Of a DNA stretch of 7,806 nucleotides, positions 1 through 5,862 are shown piece after piece. Under the pieces are notes generated by a model. That model did no database searches. It saw nothing but the letters and a program-made list of their open reading frames with translations, and was not told the DNA's origin. Positions within the stretch are counted from its first letter, which is position 1. Each line of letters starts with the position of its first letter. Source of the stretch: Chloroflexota bacterium (lineage in GTDB: Bacteria; Chloroflexota; Limnocylindria; Limnocylindrales; CSP1-4); NCBI GenBank assembly GCA_021777365.1, contig JAJYDP010000217.1, positions 1 through 7,806 on the forward strand, in the 5' to 3' direction. The translations under genes were made by a program, and so were the position numbers.

Positions 1-156
1 ATGGCGCTGAACGGGATGGTGGGCCAGTACGGGACCACGCCATGGTCGCAGTTCGCCGCCTTCTCGATCCTGGTCGCGCTGCCGGTCTCGGTGGTGTACA
101 TGTTCCTGCAGCGCTACATCGTGGGCGGCCTGGCCATCGGCGGGGTCAAGGGGTAG
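1..156 (+). CDS. malG: MalG-type maltodextrin ABC transporter permease, C-terminal end (partial)
   Basis: This is the last 51 codons of an inner-membrane permease of a sugar ABC importer, open at the left edge and ending in TAG. The visible part holds one hydrophobic segment (about residues 18-36 of the fragment) followed by the tail RYIVGGLAIGGVKG. That tail is the characteristic C-terminus of MalG-like subunits (binding-protein-dependent transport family, partner of MalF, MalE and the MalK-type ATPase). The rest of the operon should lie to the left. A GH13 glucanase further right fits import of maltodextrins. The substrate is inferred from the family only; related permeases carry other oligosaccharides. 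The in-frame ATG at base 1 is inside the gene and is not its start. Confidence 0.85.
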   Translation: MALNGMVGQYGTTPWSQFAAFSILVALPVSVVYMFLQRYIVGGLAIGGVKG

Positions 157-182
157 TCCGGGGCAGTCCGGTGAGCCCGGAG

Positions 183-224
183 GCTGCGCCTTCCGACCGC
201 GGACGCTGCGCCATCTGACCGCGG
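183..224. repeat. imperfect 22-bp direct repeat in the convergent gap
   Basis: Two 20-base copies at 183-202 and 205-224 match at 18 of 20 positions and share GCTGCGCC at the left and GACCGCGG at the right, with a 22-bp period. They fill most of the 73-bp space between the stop of the permease gene and the stop of the convergent lipoprotein gene. Each copy ends in the palindrome CCGCGG. There is no T-run, so a classical intrinsic terminator is not evident. A role in termination or protein binding is only a guess. Confidence 0.6.
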
Positions 225-229
225 GCCGG

Positions 230-1126
230 CTACCAGGTGCTCTGCTCCAGGTGCGCGATCGGCGCGTAGACCTGCGCGTTGAGCCCCATGAGGAGCACGG
301 TCGTGGATGTCGGAAGCTGGCTCCGCGTGAGGGTCACGGACGGCTTGAGCGTGAAGGTCGTCTTCCAGATGGACGCGGCCAGTTTCGCGACGGCCACGCC
401 GTCCACTTCGACGTCGACGTGCGTGGGTATGAACACCGCCGGGTGGACCTGGTTCATCTGGTTGAATCCCCGGCGGTTGGTCGCGTCCACGTCGCTGATC
501 GCGTTGCCGAGCTGGGAGATGGCGATGTCCACCCGATTGATGGCCGCCATCTGCCCGGGTGTCAGAGCGTCCTGGCCGAGGTCGCCGAAGTGGACGACCC
601 GCATACTCCCCACGTCGATCACGAAGATGTAATCGCTGCCGTCCTTCGGGAGGAACGGATCGCCCTGGTTGTGCGCCGCGGCGATGCCGGTGATGTGCAC
701 ATCGCCGCGCGTGAGCGCTCCGGTCTCGAATGTCAGCGTCGTGCCGGGGAACGTGTTCGCCCACAGCGGGTTCCAGTGGTCGTCGTGGGCGTGGGTCGTC
801 AGCAGGATGTCGTCGGCCGTGGCCGGGCTCGTGAGCCGGCCTGGATCGGCCACGTCGACGAGCACCCGCTGGCCGGCCGGAGAGAGAAGCTCGACCTGCG
901 CGTTCTCCTCGAACGTGACGCGCACCCCGCCTGCTGGCACCGACGCGAGAGCCTCGCCCGAGGCGGCCGCTAAGGCCGGCGAAACGGCCAGGGTTGGGGC
1001 CTGGGCCGATGGCGGTGCCGCGGTCGATATGGACGGTGCCGCGGTCGATACGGACGGCGCCGCGGTCGCGCCGCACCCGGCGACCAGCAGCACCCCGGCG
1101 ATTGCGATGGCCAATCTCGTACACAC
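230..1126 (-). CDS. MBL-fold metallohydrolase lipoprotein (UlaG-like, COG2220 type)
   Basis: A predicted exported lipoprotein of 298 residues with a metallo-beta-lactamase-fold domain. The GTG start at 1126 was chosen because a GGAGG lies 9 bases upstream and the signal peptide then begins at once: a short basic N-terminus, a hydrophobic stretch (residues 5-17) and the lipobox LVAGC with Cys18. A Ser/Thr/Ala/Pro linker runs to about residue 60. The catalytic domain shows HxHxDH in TTHAHDDHW (His112, His114, Asp116, His117), then His152 in AAHNQGD, Asp182 in HFGDLGQ and His236 in PTHVD, so a full set for two metal ions is present. The order and the HFGDLGQ motif resemble UlaG-like hydrolases, but those are usually cytoplasmic. 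The substrate is unknown. It is convergent with the permease gene and divergent from the GH13 gene, so it is transcribed apart from both. The reading frame extends to 1291, but that extension would bury the signal peptide. Confidence 0.87.
   Translation of the reverse strand: MCTRLAIAIAGVLLVAGCGATAAPSVSTAAPSISTAAPPSAQAPTLAVSPALAAASGEALASVPAGGVRVTFEENAQVELLSPAGQRVLVDVADPGRLTSPATADDILLTTHAHDDHWNPLWANTFPGTTLTFETGALTRGDVHITGIAAAHNQGDPFLPKDGSDYIFVIDVGSMRVVHFGDLGQDALTPGQMAAINRVDIAISQLGNAISDVDATNRRGFNQMNQVHPAVFIPTHVDVEVDGVAVAKLAASIWKTTFTLKPSVTLTRSQLPTSTTVLLMGLNAQVYAPIAHLEQSTW
1017..1068 (-). repeat. 21-bp in-frame tandem repeat in the lipoprotein linker
   Basis: Units at 1017-1037 and 1038-1058 differ at two positions, and the first 10 bases of a third unit follow at 1059-1068. 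Read on the minus strand they encode the 7-residue periods APSVSTA and APSISTA just after the lipidated cysteine. The period is a multiple of three, so copy-number change would only alter linker length. This is consistent with a flexible tether between the membrane anchor and the hydrolase domain. Confidence 0.75.
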
Positions 1127-1277
1127 GGGTGCCTGCCTCCAATCCCGTCGAACATGGACCAGGGGCGTTCCCCGAGCGTTCCCCGGCGACGTGTCCCGGC
1201 ATGGGGATCGACCTGCGCTTCCTGGGGCGTCCGCGCCGACACCCGGGCATTCGATCGGCGTGGCACCATCTGGCGTC
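1127..1277. promoter_or_regulatory. divergent intergenic region with a 9-bp direct repeat
   Basis: This 151-bp gap separates the divergent lipoprotein and GH13 genes and must hold both promoters unless either gene is read from further away. The clearest element is GCGTTCCCC repeated at 1165-1173 and 1176-1184, with an 11-bp period that puts both copies on the same face of the helix. The first copy is also part of GGGGCGTTCCCC, a short inverted repeat. It lies 39-58 bases upstream of the lipoprotein start, a reasonable place for an operator. I could not identify a convincing -10 element in either direction, nor a ribosome binding site before the GH13 ATG. Confidence 0.4.
1136..1140 (-). promoter_or_regulatory. 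Shine-Dalgarno site deciding the GTG start at 1126
   Basis: On the minus strand GGAGG lies 9 bases before the GTG at 1126. It is the only strong ribosome binding site near the 5' end of this reading frame. It places the start immediately before the lipoprotein signal peptide, rather than at the more distal ATG at 1291. Confidence 0.8.
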
Positions 1278-2840
1278 ATGACGATCGACACGCCCGCCTG
1301 GGTCAGCGACGCGGTCTTCTACCAGGTGTTTCCGGATCGTTTCGCGCGCAGCGGGCGGGTGCCGGCACCCGGCCCGCTGGAACCGTGGGGGGCGCCGCCC
1401 ACCCATTTCGGGTTCAAGGGCGGCGACCTGTTCGGCATCCTCGAGCACCTCGACGAGCTGCGGGAGCTCGGGATCACCGCGCTCTACCTGACGCCCGTCT
1501 TCCAGTCGGCGTCCAACCACCGCTACCAGGCGTACGACTACCTGGCGGTGGACCCGCTCCTGGGTGGAACGCCGGCCCTGCGCGAGCTGGTGGACGCGTG
1601 TCACGACCGGGGGATGCGGATCGTCCTGGACGGCGTCTTCAACCACGCCGGACGCGGGTTCTGGGCGTTCCACCACGTGCTGGAGACCGGCGCGGCCTCT
1701 CCCTACCGCGACTGGTTCGTGATCGACCAGGCGCGGCTCGACGCGGGCCGCCCGATCCGGGCCTACCCGGGGCCGACCGAGCAACGGGCCCTCGACGGCG
1801 CGGCGTCCGCTGACCAGCACATGGCCGGGGCCGGGTCCCTGCCGGCGCTCGGGTACCAGGCCTGGTGGGACCACCCGGCGCTTCCCAAGTGGAACATCGC
1901 AAACCCGCACGCCCGCGAGTACCTGCTGGGCGTGGCGGAGCATTGGATCCGGTTCGGCATCGACGGCTGGCGGCTGGACGTCCCAGAGGAGATCCCCGAC
2001 GCCGGCTTCTGGCGCGAGCTCCGCCGGCGCGTCCGTGCCATCAACCCCGAGGCGTACCTCGTGGGCGAGATCTGGCACGAAGCGCCGGAGTGGCTGCGGG
2101 GCGACCGCTTCGACGCCGTGATGAACTACCCGCTCCTGGAGGCCGTGCTCGGCTTCACCGCGGGCAGGCGGCTGGACCGAGCCGCGATCGCCGGCCAGGC
2201 GGAGCTGGCGCGCAGTGTCGTGCCCCTGGATGCCCGGGCCTTCGCCGATCGACTCGAGCACACGCTGGGGCTCTACGATCCCGCCGTGGTGGCGGTGCAG
2301 CTGAACCTGCTGGACAGCCACGACACGCCGCGCTTCGTGACCATGGCCGGCGGCGACCGGGCGGCGCTCCGGCTGGCGGTGCTCCTGCAGATGACGCTCC
2401 CGGGCGCGCCGTGCGTCTACTACGGCGACGAGGTGGGTGTGGAAGGCCGTGCCGACCCCGACTGCCGGCGGGCGTTCCCGTGGGACCGGACGGCCTGGGA
2501 CGGCGATCTGCGGGCGTTCGTCCGGGCGGCGATCGCGCTCCGGCATGCACACCCGGCGCTGCGGGGCGCCGGCGCGTTCCGGACGCTGGCCGCGGCCGGG
2601 ACGGTCCATGCCCACCTGCGCTCCGATGCCGCCGACCTCCTCGTGGTGGCGGTCAACGCGGGCGAGGAGCCGGGTCGCGTGGAGGTGGCACTGCCGGAGG
2701 CGCGGGGCCGCGACCTGGTGCCGCTGCCGCTGCCGGGCTGGTCCGGGATGGCCGGGCCCGGCGAGATCCGGGTCGGCGACGGGCCGGTCGTGCTGGAGGT
2801 ACCGGCCCGGGAGGGGCTGGTGCTCCGGGCCGTCGGCTGA
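1278..2840 (+). CDS. GH13 alpha-glucanase, neopullulanase/cyclomaltodextrinase-like
   Basis: A 520-residue glycoside hydrolase family 13 enzyme expected to cut alpha-1,4 (possibly alpha-1,6) bonds in maltodextrins, cyclodextrins or pullulan fragments. No signal peptide is seen, so it should act in the cytoplasm on imported sugar. The ATG at 1278 gives an N-terminus running straight into AWVSDAVFYQVFPDRF, typical of the family. The conserved regions are complete: DGVFNH (Asp118-His123), GWRLD with Arg232 and the nucleophile Asp234, the acid/base Glu264 in GEIW, and LLDSHD with His348 and Asp349. GYQAWWDHPALPKWN (192-206) is the signature between the second and third regions. The C-terminal ~90 residues form the usual beta domain. 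The extra N-terminal domain of classical neopullulanases is absent. The MalG end to the left supports a maltodextrin role. Specificity (neopullulanase, cyclomaltodextrinase, maltogenic amylase or alpha-glucosidase) cannot be decided from sequence. No clear Shine-Dalgarno precedes the ATG. Confidence 0.93.
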   Translation: MTIDTPAWVSDAVFYQVFPDRFARSGRVPAPGPLEPWGAPPTHFGFKGGDLFGILEHLDELRELGITALYLTPVFQSASNHRYQAYDYLAVDPLLGGTPALRELVDACHDRGMRIVLDGVFNHAGRGFWAFHHVLETGAASPYRDWFVIDQARLDAGRPIRAYPGPTEQRALDGAASADQHMAGAGSLPALGYQAWWDHPALPKWNIANPHAREYLLGVAEHWIRFGIDGWRLDVPEEIPDAGFWRELRRRVRAINPEAYLVGEIWHEAPEWLRGDRFDAVMNYPLLEAVLGFTAGRRLDRAAIAGQAELARSVVPLDARAFADRLEHTLGLYDPAVVAVQLNLLDSHDTPRFVTMAGGDRAALRLAVLLQMTLPGAPCVYYGDEVGVEGRADPDCRRAFPWDRTAWDGDLRAFVRAAIALRHAHPALRGAGAFRTLAAAGTVHAHLRSDAADLLVVAVNAGEEPGRVEVALPEARGRDLVPLPLPGWSGMAGPGEIRVGDGPVVLEVPAREGLVLRAVG

Positions 2841-2900
2841 CGTGCTCGGGGCGCCGGGGATGGCCGCCGCCCGTGTGCCGGTGCCGCCCCGGGCGCCGCA

Positions 2901-2906
2901 TATACT
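2901..2906 (+). promoter_or_regulatory. -10 promoter element for a leaderless mRNA
   Basis: TATACT stands out in very GC-rich DNA. Its last base is 8 bp before the ATG at 2915, so transcription would begin at or within a base or two of the start codon. No Shine-Dalgarno at a useful distance is present, which agrees with leaderless translation. No recognisable -35 box is seen 16-18 bp upstream. A 7-bp inverted repeat (CGGGGCG at 2847-2853, CGCCCCG at 2885-2891) lies just upstream and could end the GH13 transcript or bind a protein. Confidence 0.65.
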
Positions 2907-2914
2907 CCGGCGGA

Positions 2915-3625
2915 ATGGCTGATCTCCCGTTCACCTTCACGAACACCGCCATCGCCTCCCGGCTGGCGCGCGTCGTCGATACCGACGGCAAGATCCCCCG
3001 GGCGATCGCGGAGATCGGCGACATCGCCGGGCGTGACGTGGTGGTGCTCCAGACCGACGGCGGGGCGCGGGCTGCACAGCTTCGCGGTCAGGACGCTCGC
3101 GTCACGGCCTCGGCCGGGGACGGCGAGGAGCTGCGCCCGCGGTGCGCGGACGTGGTGGTGCGCTTCTGGGGGGAGTCGGGGGCGGTCGCGTTGCCCGACG
3201 GACAGGTGATCGCCGCAGCCGAGCGCCTGCTGCGCCCGCACGGCAGGCTCCTGCTCGTGATGGACTACGGGCGCGACGACGTGGCCCGGTTGCGACCGGA
3301 GGGCGAGACGCCCGAGGTCTACCGGGCGCTGCGGGCCCGTGACGCCGAGTACGCCGCGCGCGGGTTCAAGCTTCGCGTCATCCACGGCTGGTGGACCTTC
3401 AAGTCGCTGGAGGACGCGGCCGGGTTCCTGTCGGACGCGTTCGGCGACCGCGGGATGCGGGTGGCCGAGTCGCTGCGGCGCCCGCGCCTGGCCCACAAGG
3501 TGGTGATCTACCACCGCGACGGGGAGGCCCCGGCACCCGCCACTCGATCGGCCGCCGCGCCCACCGTCTCCTCCCCGGTTCGCGCCCGCGCCGCCGCGTC
3601 GCCGGGCCCATCGCGGGAGCGCTGA
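2915..3625 (+). CDS. methyltransferase-fold protein with degenerate cofactor motif, function unknown
   Basis: A 236-residue soluble protein. The ATG at 2915 is set by the -10 element 8 bp upstream and by a sensible N-terminus. Residues 40-120 read like the core of a class I SAM-dependent methyltransferase. A strand at 41-46 (DVVVLQ) sits where motif I would be, ADVVVRFW at 78-85 resembles motif IV, and AAERLLRPHGRLLLVMDYG at 101-119 resembles the helix and strand that follow. The glycine-rich SAM loop is not canonical: only TDGG follows the first strand. The C-terminal part has HGWWTFKSLEDA (158-169) and RPRLAHKVVIYHR (189-201), which I do not recognise from a named enzyme. Residues 202-236 form a low-complexity Ala/Pro/Ser/Arg tail. 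It may bind SAM weakly, bind another ligand or be a non-catalytic relative. The next gene starts 3 bp after its stop, so the two are probably co-transcribed. Confidence 0.75.
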   Translation: MADLPFTFTNTAIASRLARVVDTDGKIPRAIAEIGDIAGRDVVVLQTDGGARAAQLRGQDARVTASAGDGEELRPRCADVVVRFWGESGAVALPDGQVIAAAERLLRPHGRLLLVMDYGRDDVARLRPEGETPEVYRALRARDAEYAARGFKLRVIHGWWTFKSLEDAAGFLSDAFGDRGMRVAESLRRPRLAHKVVIYHRDGEAPAPATRSAAAPTVSSPVRARAAASPGPSRER

Positions 3626-3628
3626 CCG

Positions 3629-4045
3629 GTGCGGGCAGAACCGCCCGGCGGGTACCGTCGAGACGCGCGGGGGACGCGGAGCCTGCGTGCCGGGGCTCCG
3701 CCCAGGGGCCGCCAGGCGGACCGGGCCGGCCTGCAGCTGCCGCGCCCCCGGCTGGATTCGACGCGCACCCTCTTCCTGGTCGCGTTCCTGGGCTCCCTGG
3801 TCTTCCTGGCCTGGGGCCTGATCGACCGCAGCAGCCGCCAGATCGCCATCCTCACCGCGGGCCTCCTCGTCCTGGCGCTGACCTTCGCCTCACTGGCCCT
3901 TGCCGGGTTGATCAGCGCCTACCGGGCGGGTCGCGAGGGGAACGGGGCGCGCGCGTTCTGGGCCGCCCTGCTCGGGGGGCTGGCGGCACTGGCGGCCTGG
4001 GGCTGCCTGGCCGCCGCGGCGGTCCTGGCCCTGCTGTACGCGTAG
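3629..4045 (+). CDS. small three-helix membrane protein, function unknown
   Basis: A 138-residue protein starting with GTG 3 bp after the upstream stop. GGGAG, 9 bases before the GTG and inside the end of the upstream gene, serves as ribosome binding site, so translational coupling is likely. The first ~44 residues are basic and rich in Arg, Gly and Pro. Three hydrophobic segments follow at about 47-65, 72-97 and 108-137. The loop between the second and third is polar and basic (YRAGREGNGAR), which by the positive-inside rule suggests it faces the cytoplasm. No catalytic motif or named domain is visible. It could be an accessory protein to the methyltransferase-fold neighbour, but nothing beyond spacing supports that. 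The start is the least certain part, since the basic N-terminal stretch is unusual and no other start codon is available nearby. Confidence 0.65.
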   Translation: MRAEPPGGYRRDARGTRSLRAGAPPRGRQADRAGLQLPRPRLDSTRTLFLVAFLGSLVFLAWGLIDRSSRQIAILTAGLLVLALTFASLALAGLISAYRAGREGNGARAFWAALLGGLAALAAWGCLAAAAVLALLYA

Positions 4046-4078
4046 CCGACGGATCGCGCACCCGGTCGCGCTGTCGGC
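4045..4078 (+). terminator. GC hairpin directly after the membrane-protein stop
   Basis: GCCGAC at 4045-4050 pairs perfectly with GTCGGC at 4073-4078. Inside it a CGCG/CGCG pairing can form around an 8-base loop. The stem begins at the last base of the stop codon and precedes the tRNA promoter by about 90 bp, where a transcript end is expected. No T-run follows, so it would be a non-canonical terminator or only an mRNA 3'-end stabiliser. Confidence 0.35.
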
Positions 4079-4168
4079 GGGCCGGCAACGGTCCGCGGCT
4101 GCCTGTCCGTGCGAGGCGGCCCGCGCGGGGAGGGACCGACACGGGGTGGCCTGCGCGCCCGGCCGATG

Positions 4169-4174
4169 TACACT
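4169..4174 (+). promoter_or_regulatory. -10 promoter element of the tRNA-Glu gene
   Basis: TACACT ends 10 bp before the first base of the tRNA, which predicts a start site about 4 bases upstream of the mature 5' end. No clear -35 box is seen. The element resembles the -10 hexamers before the genes at 2915 and 7763. Confidence 0.6.
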
Positions 4175-4184
4175 CGCCGGCCGG

Positions 4185-4261
4185 GGCCCCATCGTCTAGA
4201 GGCCCAGGACGCCGCCCTTTCAAGGCGGAGATCAGGGGTTCGAATCCCCTTGGGGCTACCA
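4185..4261 (+). tRNA. tRNA-Glu (anticodon UUC), CCA encoded
   Basis: The full cloverleaf can be drawn. The acceptor stem GGCCCCA (4185-4191) pairs with TGGGGCT (4251-4257), with a G-U wobble at the first pair. The anticodon stem CCGCC/GGCGG encloses the loop CTTTCAA with anticodon TTC at 4219-4221. The T-arm AGGGG/CCCCT encloses TTCGAAT at 4239-4245. The discriminator base is A4258 and the CCA at 4259-4261 is encoded. The D-arm sequence GTCTAGAGGCCCAGGAC is typical of bacterial tRNA-Glu, which supplies glutamyl-tRNA for translation and, in many bacteria, for tetrapyrrole synthesis. The following gene starts 4 bases after the CCA. Confidence 0.97.
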
Positions 4262-4265
4262 CGCA

Positions 4266-5663
4266 GTGTCCGGACGACCGCCGCGGCAGGCGCGCCGCAC
4301 CGATCCCATCCCCGCCGTTCACGCGGCTGTTGCTCCCCACGACCCCGGCGCCCCGGCCGCCGAACGCCGCACCGGCGGCGGCACGTCCGCCGGGCGGGCC
4401 GCCGATCCCCACGACCCCGGCGCGCCGGGCGCTGCTCGCCGCACCGGCGGCTCCGGCGGGACCGGCGCCGTCCTGGCGATCGCCACCACCCTCATCGTCG
4501 CGGTCAATCTCCGGCCGGCGGTCGCGAGCGTGGGGCCGCTCCTGCCGACCATCGAGTCCGCTCTCGGCCTCTCCTCGACCACGGCCGCGCTCCTGGCCAC
4601 GCTCCCGGTCGCGTGCTTCGGAGTGCTGGCACCGCTCGCACCCGCACTCGCCGGCCGGTTGGGCATCGAGCGGGCGATCGGGCTGGCGCTGGCGGTGCTG
4701 TGCGGCGGGCTCGTGCTCCGCGTCGCGCCGGGCGTGCCGCCCCTGCTGGCCGGCACGGTCGCCGCGGGCGGCGCGATAGCCGTGATCAACGTCCTCCTCC
4801 CGGCCCTGATCAAGCGCGACTTCCCGAGGCGGGTGGGCCTCGTGACGGGCCTGTACGCCTCGCTCCTGGTCCTCGCCGCGTCGGTTGCCGCCGGCTCCAC
4901 CGTCCCGCTCGCGGGCGCGATCGGGCACGGCTGGCGCGGTGGCCTGGGGTTCTGGGCGGTCCCGGTAGGCCTGGCACTCGTCGCGTGGGCGCCCCGGCTC
5001 CGATCGGGCAGCGGGTCGCTCGTCCGCGGAGCGACCACCGGGGTGCGCTCGCTGCTCGGCGACCGGCTGGCCTGGCAGGTGACCCTGTACCTGGGGCTGC
5101 AGTCGCTCGGCTTCTACGCGGTCCTGTCCTGGCTCCCGGCCATCTTCGAGGCCCGCGGGCTGACACCCACCGACGCGGGCCTGCTCCTCTCCTTCGCCAC
5201 GGCGGTCGGCGTGCCGGCGGGGATCGTGGTCCCGGCCGTCGCCGGCGGTGCCCGGGACCAGCGCGCGGTCGCGGCCGCGGTCAGCGTGCTGGCTGCGCTC
5301 GGGTTCGCGGGGCTCCTCCTCGCTCCGTCCGTCTCGCCGCTCGTCTGGATGGCGCTGCTCGGGACCGGCCAGGGAGCGGCCTTCCCGCTCGCGCTCACCA
5401 TGGTGGCGCTGCGGACCCGCACCAACGCGGAGACGCAGCGGCTGTCCGCCATGGCGCAGTCGCTGGGCTACAGCCTGGCGGCCGCCGGGCCGCTGGCCCT
5501 GGGTGCGCTGCACGACGCGACCGGGGCGTGGTCGGCGGGGATCGTGCTGCTCGCCGTCGCATCGCTGCTCCAGGCGGCGATGGGCCTCGGGGCAGGCCGT
5601 GCGGGACATGTCGGGGCCGGGCACGCCGGGCAGCTGGAGACGTCGCCGGTCGCCACCGCCTGA
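4266..5663 (+). CDS. CynX/NimT-family MFS transporter with N-terminal extension
   Basis: A 465-residue major facilitator protein of the cyanate/2-nitroimidazole (COG2807) type, a cytoplasmic-membrane carrier with about 12 helices from residue 68 on. Family hallmarks are NLRPAVASVGPLL (81-93), LPVACFGVLAPLAP (113-126), NVLLPALIKRDFP (175-187), LGLQSLGFYAVLSWLP (276-291) and ETQRLSAMAQSLGYSL (389-404). The cargo is unknown; family members have been linked to cyanate, nitroimidazoles and other small compounds. The GTG at 4266 is the only usual start codon before the first helix. It lies 4 bases after the tRNA CCA, with no independent ribosome binding site apart from GGGG inside the tRNA acceptor stem. 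Residues 1-67 are a hydrophilic Pro/Ala/Arg/Gly-rich extension with an internal duplication, not part of the normal family fold. Either the protein really carries this tail or translation begins at a non-standard codon further in. Residues 441-465 form a short polar C-terminal tail. Confidence 0.9.
   Translation: MSGRPPRQARRTDPIPAVHAAVAPHDPGAPAAERRTGGGTSAGRAADPHDPGAPGAARRTGGSGGTGAVLAIATTLIVAVNLRPAVASVGPLLPTIESALGLSSTTAALLATLPVACFGVLAPLAPALAGRLGIERAIGLALAVLCGGLVLRVAPGVPPLLAGTVAAGGAIAVINVLLPALIKRDFPRRVGLVTGLYASLLVLAASVAAGSTVPLAGAIGHGWRGGLGFWAVPVGLALVAWAPRLRSGSGSLVRGATTGVRSLLGDRLAWQVTLYLGLQSLGFYAVLSWLPAIFEARGLTPTDAGLLLSFATAVGVPAGIVVPAVAGGARDQRAVAAAVSVLAALGFAGLLLAPSVSPLVWMALLGTGQGAAFPLALTMVALRTRTNAETQRLSAMAQSLGYSLAAAGPLALGALHDATGAWSAGIVLLAVASLLQAAMGLGAGRAGHVGAGHAGQLETSPVATA
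4335..4452 (+). repeat. in-frame duplicated segment in the MFS N-terminal extension
   Basis: A 46-base segment at 4335-4380 recurs at 4407-4452, offset by exactly 72 bases (24 codons). Both copies begin CCCCACGACCCCGGCG. They encode PHDPGAPAAERRTGG (residues 24-38) and PHDPGAPGAARRTGG (residues 48-62). The amino acid match and the whole-codon offset suggest an in-frame duplication within a translated or formerly translated segment. Confidence 0.75.
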
Positions 5664-5794
5664 CGGCCGGGCGCCGGGGGCGTCCGTGGGCCCCGCGGCA
5701 AGGGCGCGGGAACTGGCCGCCTGACGACCCGACGCCCGTGCCGACACGGCCGGCCGCAGGGCGGTGCCGGGCGGCGGCAGCTGTCCCGAGCGGG

Positions 5795-5800
5795 TATGCT
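5795..5800 (+). promoter_or_regulatory. -10 promoter element before the 124-residue cysteine protein
   Basis: TATGCT is the one AT-rich hexamer in the 199-bp gap 5664-5862. It predicts a start near 5807 and an untranslated leader of about 56 bases before the ATG at 5863. No -35 box is evident. I see nothing else in this gap apart from short GC-rich inverted repeats expected in such DNA. Confidence 0.5.
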
Positions 5801-5862
5801 GGCCGGGCACCGGTCGGTCGCACCGTGACGCGCGGACCGACCTCCGAACCGACGGGGACCAG

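Noticed and set aside
669..1277. Upstream extension of the GH13 frame
   Set aside because: It runs antisense through the lipoprotein gene, and the family N-terminus begins just after the ATG at 1278.
1127..1291. Upstream ATG start for the lipoprotein gene at 1291
   Set aside because: It would add 55 residues before the signal peptide and overlap the GH13 start, while the GTG at 1126 has GGAGG at 9 bases.
114..2615. Open frame of 833 codons on the minus strand across the lipoprotein and GH13 genes
   Set aside because: Its translation is Arg/Pro/Gly-rich without domain features and it lies antisense to a GH13 gene with complete catalytic motifs. It is a by-product of high GC, where stops are rare.
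4185..4261. tRNA gene used as an integration site for a mobile element
   Set aside because: No integrase, no repeated tRNA 3' end and no foreign-looking genes follow; the next gene is an ordinary transporter of similar base composition.
5675..5695. Hairpin CGGGG/CCCCG after the MFS stop as a terminator
   Set aside because: Only five base pairs with an 11-base loop and no T-run, which is expected by chance at this GC content.
5764..5862. Upstream GTG start for the 124-residue cysteine protein
   Set aside because: It would place the coding start before the likely -10 element, and the added residues look like untranslated sequence.
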